DNA from: Firmicutes bacterium CAG:449
GTDB lineage: Bacteria > Bacillota_I > Bacilli_A > RFN20 > CAG-449
DNA: 12,424 bases
Direction: 5' to 3'
Assembly: GCA_000432895.1 (NCBI GenBank)
Contig: FR889399.1
Location: 957 to 13,380 of the forward strand
Shown here piece by piece: positions 1 through 7,862 of the stretch. The stretch's first letter is position 1. The number at the start of each line of letters is the position of its first letter. The position numbers and the translations under genes were made by a program. Under the pieces are notes generated by a model that did not search any database, was not told where the DNA came from, and saw only the letters and a list, made by a program, of their open reading frames with translations.

Positions 1-1889
1 TTTTTTGGTTTATCGCTACCTAAGGCTAAAGCAGGTAAAGAATCAGAAATTAAATTAACCCATAAAATATGTATAGCAATAAGTGGTAAAGGTAAATTTA
101 ATAATAAACAAAAAAACATCACTAATACTTCCGCTAGATTGCTACTTAATAAAAAGATAATGGCTTTTTTGATGTTATCATAAATTACTCTTCCTGTTTC
201 AATAGCTTTTTCAATGGTAGAAAAATTATCGTCAATTAAAATGATGTCTGAAACTTCTTTAGCAACTTCAGTACCATTTTTCCCCATGGCAATACCGACA
301 TCAGCTTCTTTTAAAGAAGGAGCATCATTTACTCCATCTCCAGTCATAGCGACTACTTCATTTAATTTTTTATATCGAGAAATAATTTTCATTTTAGTAA
401 TAGGGGTAGCTCTAGCAAATACTGTGACTTTTTTAAAATCTTCATCATCTAATGCATCAATATGATCACCTAAACAAATATTTTGATTGCTATGAACAAT
501 TTTTAATTCTTCGCCAATTGCTTTTGCTGTTTTTAAATGATCACCAGTAATCATAATAGTTTTAATTCCGGCATTAGATAATTTATCAATTGATTCAATA
601 ACTCCTTTTCTTAATGGATCTTTTTCACCTACTAAACCAATAAAGATTTCTTGATTATTAATATTAATACTAAAGGCTAATACTCTTAAAGAATTTTCAT
701 AATAAGAATCAAGTTCTTTGTTAATTATTTTTTTATATTCTTGATTCATTTTAATAATTTTATTATCTACAAGAAGATACTTGCATTCATTAATAATTAC
801 TTCAAAGGCTCCTTTTGAAAAAGTAAATTCTTCTTTTTTTGATTTACAAATTACTTTCATCATTTTTCTTTCTGAAGAAAAAGGGATTTCTTTTATTCTT
901 TTAATTAAAGAAACATCCACTTTATTTTTAGCGTATTTTAATAAAGCAATTTCGGTAGGATCGCCACTTTCTAAACTAGCGTTATTACATAAAAGCATAC
1001 CTTGATAAAGATAATTATCACTATTAAAAGTAAATGTTTTTTGTACAATCATTTTATTTTCAGTAATTGTACCAGTTTTATCTGAACAAACAAGTGAAAC
1101 TGAACCTAATGTTTCTACAGATGGTAAATGTTTAACAATAGTATTTACATTAACTAATTTTTGTACTCCAATAGATAAAGTAATAGTAACAACCGCCATT
1201 AAGCCTTCAGGAATAACCGCAACAGCTAAAGAAATTGAAGTTATTAACATTTCAAATAAATTACCATTGCGAAATAAAGAAATAATAAACATGATTAAAC
1301 ATATTACAATTGTAGATAAACCAAGTATTTTACTTAAATCGTTTAATTTATTTTGTAAAGGAGTGATTTCTTTTTTATTTTCAATAAAAGAAGATAATTT
1401 TCCAAATTCAGTATTTTTACCAACTTCAGTAACTAATACTTCACCTCTTCCAGAAACCACAATAGTGGATTGAAGAACTTTTTGATTTTTTTCTTTTTCT
1501 ACTCTTAATGATTCACCTGTAATTGAGGATTCATCAATTTGTAACATATTTGAAGAAATAATAATTCCATCAGCCGCTACAATATTACCTTCTTCTAAAA
1601 CTAAAATATCATTTACTTTAATTTCTGAAGATAATATTTTTTTAATGACTCCATTTTCTTTAATATAACAATGTGGTGAAGAAAGTTTTTTTAAGGCTTC
1701 TAATGCTTCATCAGCTTTTACTTCTTGAATAAAACTAACAATTCCATTAATAACAATAACCACTAAAATAATTGCTCCATCAATCATTTCTTTTAAATAA
1801 AAAGAAATAAATGAAGCAACAAATAAAATATATATTAATGGAGAGTTAAACTGCTTAAAAAATATTTTTAATTTATTAATTCTTTTCAT
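1..1889 (-). CDS. Calcium-transporting P-type ATPase (P2A/SERCA type), 3' end cut by window edge
   Basis: Pumps Ca2+ out of the cytoplasm at the expense of ATP. The frame is open for 629 codons from ATG at 1887-1889 to the window edge; family members are usually 850-900 residues. Visible landmarks are the actuator loop TGES (124-127), PEGL in M4 (227-230), the phosphorylated Asp270 in DKTGT, and TGDGVND (516-522). M5 has SSNLAEV (Asn584, Glu587) and M6 has WVNLISDSLPALALG (Asn612, Ser615, Asp616). These match the SERCA calcium ligands N768, E771, N796, T799 and D800, and M4 keeps the E309 equivalent, which favours Ca2+ over H+ or Na+/K+. The start has a good ribosome site (AGGTGG, 6-7 bases upstream), and an in-frame stop at 1923-1925 rules out an earlier start. 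The first membrane segment therefore begins near residue 17, about 40 residues earlier than in relatives such as Bacillus YloB, so the N-terminal cation-ATPase domain is missing. It follows the terminator of the upstream operon, so it probably has its own promoter, which I could not place. Confidence 0.93.
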   Translation of the reverse strand, partial: MKRINKLKIFFKQFNSPLIYILFVASFISFYLKEMIDGAIILVVIVINGIVSFIQEVKADEALEALKKLSSPHCYIKENGVIKKILSSEIKVNDILVLEEGNIVAADGIIISSNMLQIDESSITGESLRVEKEKNQKVLQSTIVVSGRGEVLVTEVGKNTEFGKLSSFIENKKEITPLQNKLNDLSKILGLSTIVICLIMFIISLFRNGNLFEMLITSISLAVAVIPEGLMAVVTITLSIGVQKLVNVNTIVKHLPSVETLGSVSLVCSDKTGTITENKMIVQKTFTFNSDNYLYQGMLLCNNASLESGDPTEIALLKYAKNKVDVSLIKRIKEIPFSSERKMMKVICKSKKEEFTFSKGAFEVIINECKYLLVDNKIIKMNQEYKKIINKELDSYYENSLRVLAFSININNQEIFIGLVGEKDPLRKGVIESIDKLSNAGIKTIMITGDHLKTAKAIGEELKIVHSNQNICLGDHIDALDDEDFKKVTVFARATPITKMKIISRYKKLNEVVAMTGDGVNDAPSLKEADVGIAMGKNGTEVAKEVSDIILIDDNFSTIEKAIETGRVIYDNIKKAIIFLLSSNLAEVLVMFFCLLLNLPLPLIAIHILWVNLISDSLPALALGSDKPK

Positions 1890-1938
1890 AAAGTTCCACC
1901 TATAAAACTTTATTAAAAATAATTAATAATTATGTATG

Positions 1939-1960
1939 AAAAAAAGAGCTTTTGCTCTTT
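1939..1960 (-). terminator. Rho-independent terminator of the 7716-1959 operon
   Basis: On the minus strand the stem AAAGAGC, loop AAAA and stem GCTCTTT are followed at once by four more T. The hairpin overlaps the stop codon of the M50-like gene by two bases. It ends the ATPase-MFS-psuG-M50-like transcript and separates it from the calcium pump gene that starts at 1889. Confidence 0.85.
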
Positions 1961-3083
1961 AATTTTCTTTTTTAAACCATTCAATTTTTTTAGTTTCAAT
2001 AAAACTTAACGATTTATCAATTAAATTTTCTTCAATATTTACTCTCGAAGCATAATATTTATTTTTATCTTTATCAATTTGTAAGGTTAAATATTCATAT
2101 AAATCATAGCTAGAATCAATAATTGAAGCAATTAACAAAGCGGTTTTTAAGGATTCAAAATTATGAGGATTAATAATTTGCTTACGTAAACTTCTATCTA
2201 ATTTATAGAATTCATTACCAACTTTTTCTTCTTCATTTCTTAATAAAGCAAAATAGAATTTAATATTATATAATTTAGCTTTTTCACTTTCAGTTAGATA
2301 TAATCCTTTTTCTAATCCTTCAATAGCTATTTTTTCGGCTTGAACAAAATCATTATTATCTAAATAATAATAGCAATTATAAACATAAGCGCTATTTAAT
2401 AAAGGATTTTGAAGATCAAAGTGTTCTATTAAAGTAATTTTACCAGTGTTAGAAATGATTCTTTCTTGTTGAATTAATAATTGATGATATTGTTTAATGA
2501 AATCTTTTTTAGAAAAATAAATTCTTAAAACAAAACCATCATACATTTCATCATTTAAAACAGGAGCTAAATTAAATATTAATATTAATAAAGCAATAGT
2601 GCTAAAAATATATTGACTATATAATAAATAATCATATTTTGTATTATTTGTAAAAATGGTTAATAAAACTAAGCAAATAACATTAATTAAAATAACAAAA
2701 ATAGATCCACCTAAACTTAATAAAACTAAAGATGCTTTATCTTTTTTTGGGGACATTAAAGTTTCTCCACCATAACGGGTAAATCTAGTAAATGAAAATT
2801 TTGTTTTATTATTTTGTTTAGTCCAAGTAAATCCTAAAATATTAGTTTTTATTAATTTATAGCCTGCTATTTTACCAAAAATAATTTTTCCTACTTCATA
2901 TAAAATAGTAGAAAAAATAAATCCTAATAATAAAACTAGAACTGAAATTAATAAACTATTTCCTTTATAACTTGAACTTGCTAAAGGGAAGATACTTCTT
3001 CCTAAAATATATGCTAGAAACAAAACTACAACCCAAACAAAAATAGATTGGTTACGATATATAGGTTTTTCTTTTTTTTCCAT
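1959..3083 (-). CDS. M50 (site-2-protease-fold) membrane protein with degenerate HExxH, probable pseudopeptidase
   Basis: A 374-residue membrane protein with about four to five hydrophobic segments in its first 190 residues, then a soluble helical C-terminal half with tetratricopeptide-like character. Several blocks resemble Clostridia-type M50 metallopeptidases. The sequence YEVGKIIFGKIAGYK (62-76) sits where relatives have HELGHxxFxxxxGYK. GGETLMSP (106-113) matches their GGQCLM-P block. NLAP...YDG (171-183) matches the NDG/LDG motif that supplies the third zinc ligand. Both histidines of HExxH are replaced (Tyr62, Lys66), while Glu63 and Asp182 remain, so zinc-dependent proteolysis is unlikely. 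A regulatory or substrate-binding role is an inference. A longer frame opens at 3140, but I chose ATG 3083 because GGAG stands five bases before it and the extra 19 codons run through an intergenic hairpin. It is the last gene of the operon, 97 bases after psuG. Confidence 0.75.
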   Translation of the reverse strand: MEKKEKPIYRNQSIFVWVVVLFLAYILGRSIFPLASSSYKGNSLLISVLVLLLGFIFSTILYEVGKIIFGKIAGYKLIKTNILGFTWTKQNNKTKFSFTRFTRYGGETLMSPKKDKASLVLLSLGGSIFVILINVICLVLLTIFTNNTKYDYLLYSQYIFSTIALLILIFNLAPVLNDEMYDGFVLRIYFSKKDFIKQYHQLLIQQERIISNTGKITLIEHFDLQNPLLNSAYVYNCYYYLDNNDFVQAEKIAIEGLEKGLYLTESEKAKLYNIKFYFALLRNEEEKVGNEFYKLDRSLRKQIINPHNFESLKTALLIASIIDSSYDLYEYLTLQIDKDKNKYYASRVNIEENLIDKSLSFIETKKIEWFKKEN

Positions 3084-3092
3084 ACTTTCTCC
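3084..3092 (-). promoter_or_regulatory. Ribosome binding site deciding the start of the M50-like gene
   Basis: On the minus strand the sequence reads GGAGAAAGT directly before ATG (3083-3081), a good Shine-Dalgarno site with five-base spacing. No comparable site stands before the in-frame ATG codons at 3140 and 3137, which supports the shorter protein. Confidence 0.7.
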
Positions 3093-3096
3093 ATAA

Positions 3097-3131
3097 GAGT
3101 CAAAGTAGTGCAGAAGTACTATTTGTGACCC
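3097..3131 (-). other. Imperfect hairpin in the psuG to M50-like gap
   Basis: On the minus strand GGGTCA pairs with TGACTC (one G-U pair), then a bulged C, two A-T pairs, an A-C mismatch, and TAGT paired with ACTA around loop ACTTCTGC. No T run follows, so it is not a standard terminator. It ends four bases before the ribosome site of the M50-like gene, where it could affect translation or mark an RNA processing site. An alternative 8-bp stem uses GTAGAAGT just upstream with ACTTCTGC. It matches no riboswitch I recognise. Confidence 0.45.
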
Positions 3132-3180
3132 AAGCATCAAATCAACTTCTACTATTAATTAATAATACACTAAATAATTA

Positions 3181-4092
3181 TTATTTTAAATAGTTTGTAT
3201 ATGCTTTTGCAATTTCACTACCTAAATGGGCATTATTAATAATTAAATCAATGTTAGCTTTTAAAGAATCACCATTAGTTAATTCAACCACTTTTTTTAA
3301 TAAAAATGGGGTAACTTCTTTACCATGAATATTATTTTGTTTAGCTTCAATTAATGCTTTATTAATAATTTCATCCATTTTCTTTTTATCTAAAGATTTT
3401 TCTTTTGGAATTGGATTAGAAACTAATAAACCACCTTTTAAATTATATTCTTCTTTTACTTTCATACATTCAGCGATTTCTTCTGGAGTGTTCATTTGAT
3501 AGTCAATCTTTAAACCAGAATCATTACTATAAAAATCTGCTAAAGTGGAGGATTTATAGCCTAAAACAGTTACACCTAAAGTCTCTAAATATTCAAGAGT
3601 CTTTTCTAAGTCTAAAATAGCTTTAATTCCTGCACAAACAACAATAACTGGAGTAGAAGCTAATTCTTGTAAATCACTAGAAATATCCATGGTGATTTCT
3701 GCTTCACGATGCACTCCACCTATTCCACCTGTAACAAAAACTTTTATTCCAGCTATATGAGCAAAAATCATTGTCGTAGCAACCGTTGTTGCACCCCATT
3801 TTTTCTTGCTAATAATAAAAGGTAAATCTCTTCTAGAAACTTTTTCAACATCATTTCTTTTACCAAATTCTTCAATTTCTTCTTTTGACATACCAACAGT
3901 AGGAATTCCATTTATAATACCAATAGTGGCAGGAATAACTCCGTGCTTTCTAATAGTGTCTTCTACCATTAAAGCTGTTTTAACATTATCTGGATAAGGC
4001 ATACCATGAGAAATAATTGTTGATTCTAAAGCAACAACCGGTTGATTGTTTTTTAAAGCATTAATAACCTCTTGAGAAATATTTATTTTCAT
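3181..4092 (-). CDS. psuG: Pseudouridine-5'-phosphate glycosidase
   Basis: Reversibly splits pseudouridine 5'-phosphate into uracil and ribose 5-phosphate, breaking its C-C glycosidic bond; a cytosolic, Mn2+-dependent enzyme of nucleoside salvage. The 303 residues span the whole family length (E. coli PsuG is 312). Conserved blocks in order are ALESTIISHGMPYP (21-34, Glu23), KVSRRDLP (84-91, Lys84, equivalent to the Schiff-base lysine K93 of E. coli), GATTVATTM (100-108), TGGIGGVHR (121-129), DISSDLQELA (136-145, Asp140 near the metal), VVCAGIKAILD (151-161, Lys157) and the C-terminal NGDSLKANI. The ATG (4092-4090) overlaps the upstream MFS stop as ATGA and has a strong ribosome site, AAGGAG, five bases away. 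The usual partner, the kinase PsuK, is not in this window, so the phosphorylated substrate must come from a kinase elsewhere or from RNA breakdown. Confidence 0.96.
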   Translation of the reverse strand: MKINISQEVINALKNNQPVVALESTIISHGMPYPDNVKTALMVEDTIRKHGVIPATIGIINGIPTVGMSKEEIEEFGKRNDVEKVSRRDLPFIISKKKWGATTVATTMIFAHIAGIKVFVTGGIGGVHREAEITMDISSDLQELASTPVIVVCAGIKAILDLEKTLEYLETLGVTVLGYKSSTLADFYSNDSGLKIDYQMNTPEEIAECMKVKEEYNLKGGLLVSNPIPKEKSLDKKKMDEIINKALIEAKQNNIHGKEVTPFLLKKVVELTNGDSLKANIDLIINNAHLGSEIAKAYTNYLK

Positions 4093-5246
4093 TCTTGCTC
4101 CTTGATTAATTTAAAATTGATTAAGCACAAAATAATTATACCAATAAATTGTAAAAATGCGAGAAGAAAATAAAAACCATTTATGCTAATTTGAGAATAA
4201 ATACTTGACCCACTGATGGTCATTATTCCATTAACTAGTGATAAAAAGATTGTTAATATTGATACAGCTTTAGTAATTAATTTATTAGAAACAATTTTTC
4301 TTAAAATAAGAATGTGAACAGATAAAAAACCTCCCCATCCGATTCCTCTAAGAGGAGCAAAGAAGAATAAAACATTTAATGGTAAATTAAAGCCAAATAG
4401 GAAAGACCGTAAAAAAATTACTATATAGGAAATTTTTAAAACTAAAAAATAATGTTTTTCTTTGACAAATTTTGAACTTAAAAAAATTGTTATAATTTCA
4501 AATAAAACTTCTAAAGCAAAAAATAAAGAATATTGATAGCTAGTAATATTAACAAGTGACATTCTAGTAAATAAATAAGAATCTAACACATTATTAGTGC
4601 CAATAACTAATAAATAAGCAATAAAATAAAAGATAAAATATTTATTTTTTAAAACTTCAGAATATTTAATTTTAGTGATTTCTTCTTCATTAACATTTTC
4701 AAATGGCTTAATAAAAAACCAAAGAATTAAGCAAATGATATTTAAAGAAAAAGAAATAATAAAAATATAACTATAATTATTATTAAATAATTTAATTAAT
4801 TTTGCTCCAATAAATAAAGCACATAAATAACCAAATGAACCAATATATCTTATATTTGGATAAGAAGTATTTTCTTTTTTTGAATAATTAGAGGCTAGTC
4901 CATCTTGAAGAGTAAAACAAGGTGAATTGAATAAACCAAATAATATTGTTAAAATTAATAAAGCATAAAATGATTTACTAGTTATAGTAAATAAAATCAT
5001 GGTAATTGTTTCTAAACATAAAACAATTTTTACTAATAATAAGTTTCTTTTTACATTTTTTGATAAACTACCCCATAAGAAATTTCCAATTAACGCACAA
5101 AATGGAATTATTCCAAGTAATAAGGCATATTCAAAAGAATATGTATCAAAAAAGGTGGCAAAATACATCGAAAGGTAGCCAGCAAAAAGAGCATCAGAAA
5201 AAAATTTTAAAAAATAAATTATTTTAATGAGATTAATCTTTTTCAT
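4089..5246 (-). CDS. MFS transporter (MFS_1-like / LacY-type), substrate unknown
   Basis: A 385-residue integral membrane protein with about 12 hydrophobic segments and short loops. The N-terminal half has the pattern of the MFS_1-like group (nucleoside, sugar and phenylpropionate permeases): LKFFSDALFAGYLSMYF in helix 1, LLWGSLSK-like LWGSLSKNVKR in the helix 2-3 loop (residues about 57-67), and PNIRYIGSFGYL near residue 130, equivalent to the R-x-x-GS-x-G signature before helix 5. A charged cytosolic loop (ENVNEEEITKIKYSE) separates the two six-helix halves. It starts inside the end of the upstream ATPase gene (14-base overlap, weak ribosome site), implying translational coupling, and its TGA stop overlaps the psuG ATG. 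This coupling to psuG makes pseudouridine or another nucleoside a reasonable guess for the substrate, but nothing in the sequence proves it. Confidence 0.85.
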   Translation of the reverse strand: MKKINLIKIIYFLKFFSDALFAGYLSMYFATFFDTYSFEYALLLGIIPFCALIGNFLWGSLSKNVKRNLLLVKIVLCLETITMILFTITSKSFYALLILTILFGLFNSPCFTLQDGLASNYSKKENTSYPNIRYIGSFGYLCALFIGAKLIKLFNNNYSYIFIISFSLNIICLILWFFIKPFENVNEEEITKIKYSEVLKNKYFIFYFIAYLLVIGTNNVLDSYLFTRMSLVNITSYQYSLFFALEVLFEIITIFLSSKFVKEKHYFLVLKISYIVIFLRSFLFGFNLPLNVLFFFAPLRGIGWGGFLSVHILILRKIVSNKLITKAVSILTIFLSLVNGIMTISGSSIYSQISINGFYFLLAFLQFIGIIILCLINFKLIKEQE

Positions 5247-7716
5247 ATTTATTTTCTATTTTTTTATTAATCAAACTAATTAAGATATATAAAAGTATTG
5301 AAATAATAACCACCACTAATAATGTTAACCAATTTTTTAATGTTAATCCAGGAATGTTTAATTCGGATATTGATGTAGCAAAGAAAATTGAATAGATTAT
5401 AGATATTAAAATCATTGATACATATAAAACAACTCGATATTTATTAAAAGGAAGACATTTAAATAATAAAACAATTAAGCCAACAATTGATAAAGCTAAT
5501 GAAGATAAAGTAATCATGGCTCCATCTTCAATAAAAGACATTCTATTTAAAATAATAATACAAATAACGGAAAACCATAATGATATTCCACCTGGGATTG
5601 ATTTTAATAAAACATTTTTAATAAAACTGCCTTTTACTAAATTAGTATTTGGTTGTAAGGCTAAAAAGAATGATGGAAAACCAATAACAGCAAATTCGAG
5701 AAGATAAAAATGACATGGCTTGAAAGGATCTTCAGTCCAAGTGACCAAACAGAATAATGCAATTAAAATAGCATAGATTGTTTTCATCAAAAATAAAGTT
5801 GCAGACATTTGAATATTATTGATAACTTTTCTTCCTTCTTGAACAACCTCAGGCATTGAAGCAAAATTTGAATCCATTAACACTAAGTGAGAGGCATTTC
5901 TAGCCGCTTCTGATCCAGAAGCAATGGCAATCGAACAATTTGCTTGTTTCATGGCTAATATATCATTTACTCCATCACCAGTCATTGCTACAGTGTTACC
6001 ATCCAATTTTAAAGATCTGATTAAGATAGCTTTTTGTTCAGGTGATACTCTTCCAAAAATTGTATATTTAGATGCAATTTGATATACTTCATCATTTGAT
6101 AGACCTTCTAACGAAATATATTTATCGTAATTTTTAACTCCAACTTTTTTAGCAATTTGGGAAACAGTAAGAGGATTATCGCCAGAAATAATTTTGATTT
6201 CTACATCATTATTATTAAACCAATTAATTGTATCAAAAGCTTCTTCACGAATATGGTCGGCTAAAACAAATAAACATACTTCCTCAATATCATTAAAATT
6301 ATTTTCGTCTTGAATAGATTCATTACTATGAGCAAAAAGTAATACTCGATAACCAGATTTCGTATATTCTTCAGCAGTAGATAATATTTTATTATTTTTA
6401 CTAATAAATTCTGGCGCGCCTAAAATATAAGTACCGATTTTATTAAACTCAACAGCCGACATTTTCTTTTTGCTTGAAAAAGGTAATGTTTTAATTACTT
6501 GATATTTATTAACTGGTTTATAATAATTCTCTAACGCTAAAGAAGTAACATTTTTATCATCAAAAGCTAATAAAAAATCACCAATAATTTCATCAATATT
6601 ATCATTAGATAAATTAATTACTTTTTCTAAAGTCATTTTTCCATCAGTAATTGTACCTGTTTTATCTAAACATAAAATATTTGTTCTTGCTAAAGTTTCA
6701 ATTGAATAAGAATCTTGAACCATTGTTTTCTTTTTGGCTAAAGCTAAAACAGAAACTGTTAAAGTTGTTGAAATGAGTAAAAATAATCCTGAAGGAATCA
6801 TGGCAATTAATGTTCCACAGGTTTTTTCTAATGCTTCAATATAATTATTATTAACTGCTAGATTTTTAATAAATGAAGCAATACCAATTGGTAAAATAAT
6901 TGCAGAAATCCATTTAATAATTCTATTTAAGGAAACTAATAAAATTGATTTAGCTTTTTTAACTTTTCTTGCCTTATTTTGTAATTGAGCAACATAATTA
7001 TGTTCACCAATACGATCGACTCTTGCTTTACAAGAACCAGAAATAATATATGATCCTGCTAATAAATAACCATCTTTATTTTTTTTGATTGGTAAAGATT
7101 CACCAGTTAAAAGAGATTCATTAACTTCAACTTCTCCAGCAATTATTTGACTATCGGTAGGGACTTCTTGACCTGCTTTTAAGATATAAATATCATCTAA
7201 AACTAATTTATCATTTGGAATTGAATAATGTTTATTATCTCTAATTACTATTACTTCTTCAATTTTAATTAAAGAGAGTTTATCAACTGCTTTTTTTGCT
7301 TTAATTTCTTGAACAATACCAATAATTAAATTTAAAGTTACAATACCTAAGAAAAAACAATTATTATATGAACCAATTGATAAAAGTACAATTCCGATAG
7401 TAAAAAGCAATATATTGAAGAAAGTAAAAATGTTTCCAACAAAAATTTCTACATAAGATTTGGATAAAGTTTTAGTATGCTTATTATATAAGTTATGAAT
7501 TTGTCTTTCATCGACTTGTAATGAATTTAAGCCTTCTTCAGAAGGGTTATATCTAATTGCTTGCGAAAATAAATCTTTTTTTCTAGATTTTTTCTTTTTT
7601 TCTAAAAACAGCTTAGGAATTTCTAAGGTTTTTGAAAAAATAGATTTTTCTTCAATTTCATCTTCTTCATCATTTAAATTAATTTTTGAATACTTTTCTT
7701 TGTCGTTGTTTTCCAT
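5233..7716 (-). CDS. Cation-transporting P-type ATPase of the CtpE / Exp7 group
   Basis: Complete 827-residue P-type ATPase. A charged cytosolic N-terminal region (about residues 1-85, many Lys/Glu) leads into two membrane segments, the actuator loop LTGES (203-207), two more segments with MIPSGLFLL (306-314), phosphorylated Asp351 in LDKTGT, the nucleotide domain, TGDGVND with Asp581, and a six-segment C-terminal part including LEFAVIGFPSFFLALQPN. The last block is typical of the group with mycobacterial CtpE (reported as a Ca2+ uptake pump) and pneumococcal Exp7. It replaces the calcium-binding NxxTD of SERCA M6, so the transported ion is uncertain. Ser309 stands where SERCA has the ion-binding Glu of PEGL. 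The ATG at 7716 has only a weak ribosome site (GGTTAG) but follows a good promoter. It is the first gene of the operon and overlaps the MFS gene by 14 bases. Confidence 0.9.
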   Translation of the reverse strand: MENNDKEKYSKINLNDEEDEIEEKSIFSKTLEIPKLFLEKKKKSRKKDLFSQAIRYNPSEEGLNSLQVDERQIHNLYNKHTKTLSKSYVEIFVGNIFTFFNILLFTIGIVLLSIGSYNNCFFLGIVTLNLIIGIVQEIKAKKAVDKLSLIKIEEVIVIRDNKHYSIPNDKLVLDDIYILKAGQEVPTDSQIIAGEVEVNESLLTGESLPIKKNKDGYLLAGSYIISGSCKARVDRIGEHNYVAQLQNKARKVKKAKSILLVSLNRIIKWISAIILPIGIASFIKNLAVNNNYIEALEKTCGTLIAMIPSGLFLLISTTLTVSVLALAKKKTMVQDSYSIETLARTNILCLDKTGTITDGKMTLEKVINLSNDNIDEIIGDFLLAFDDKNVTSLALENYYKPVNKYQVIKTLPFSSKKKMSAVEFNKIGTYILGAPEFISKNNKILSTAEEYTKSGYRVLLFAHSNESIQDENNFNDIEEVCLFVLADHIREEAFDTINWFNNNDVEIKIISGDNPLTVSQIAKKVGVKNYDKYISLEGLSNDEVYQIASKYTIFGRVSPEQKAILIRSLKLDGNTVAMTGDGVNDILAMKQANCSIAIASGSEAARNASHLVLMDSNFASMPEVVQEGRKVINNIQMSATLFLMKTIYAILIALFCLVTWTEDPFKPCHFYLLEFAVIGFPSFFLALQPNTNLVKGSFIKNVLLKSIPGGISLWFSVICIIILNRMSFIEDGAMITLSSLALSIVGLIVLLFKCLPFNKYRVVLYVSMILISIIYSIFFATSISELNIPGLTLKNWLTLLVVVIISILLYILISLINKKIENKYEKD

Positions 7717-7731
7717 TTTTACTAACCAAAT

Positions 7732-7749
7732 ATATTATATATATAATAT
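7732..7749. repeat. 18-bp perfect AT-only palindrome upstream of the CtpE-like ATPase
   Basis: ATATTATATATATAATAT is its own reverse complement. It lies 16 bases before the ATPase start codon and touches the predicted -10 box and transcription start, a position where a bound repressor would block transcription. Being all A/T in an AT-rich genome, it could also be chance. Confidence 0.5.
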
Positions 7750-7776
7750 CATATATTATGAATAAATATATTTCAA
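7748..7776 (-). promoter_or_regulatory. Predicted sigma-70-type promoter for the ATPase-MFS-psuG operon
   Basis: On the minus strand TTGAAA (-35, 7776-7771) and TATGAT (-10, 7753-7748) are separated by 17 bases, each one base from consensus. Transcription would start near 7741, leaving a leader of about 25 bases before ATG 7716. Confidence 0.6.
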
Positions 7777-7813
7777 AAAAAAGCCAATAATAAATTAATT
7801 TTGTTAGTAAAAA

Positions 7814-7838
7814 TCCTATCTAAAATTTATAGATAGGA
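7814..7838 (-). terminator. Terminator-like hairpin upstream of the ATPase promoter
   Basis: A 9-bp stem (TCCTATCTA / TAGATAGGA) with a 7-base loop is followed on the minus strand by five T. There is no minus-strand gene directly before it; the nearest ends at 8988, behind another terminator. It may shield the ATPase promoter from read-through or be left from a lost gene. Confidence 0.45.
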
Positions 7839-7840
7839 AT

Positions 7841-7862
7841 AATTATCACATGATTGATAATT
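7841..7862. repeat. 8-bp inverted repeat, candidate operator
   Basis: AATTATCA and TGATAATT are perfect inverted copies around a 6-base spacer (CATGAT). A second dyad overlaps it (TTGATA at 7854-7859 with TATCAA at 7872-7877). The form suits a dimeric DNA-binding protein. It lies between the ATPase promoter and the broken gene at 7965, so it could have served either. Confidence 0.4.

Noticed and set aside
214..1473. Three plus-strand frames of 68-83 codons
   Set aside because: They lie wholly opposite the calcium ATPase, whose motifs are clear, and have no ribosome sites; they are antisense shadows.
3084..3140. 19-residue N-terminal extension of the M50-like protein
   Set aside because: It has no ribosome site, crosses a hairpin and looks non-coding; ATG 3083 has a strong GGAG site.
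3084..3180. Known riboswitch in the psuG to M50-like gap
   Set aside because: I compared it by eye with preQ1, ZTP, THF and fluoride motifs and found no matching conserved core.
3806..3997. 63-codon plus-strand frame
   Set aside because: Antisense to conserved psuG motifs and without a ribosome site.
5006..5707. Plus-strand frames at 5006-5227 and 5516-5707
   Set aside because: They are opposite the MFS and ATPase genes and look like chance open frames.
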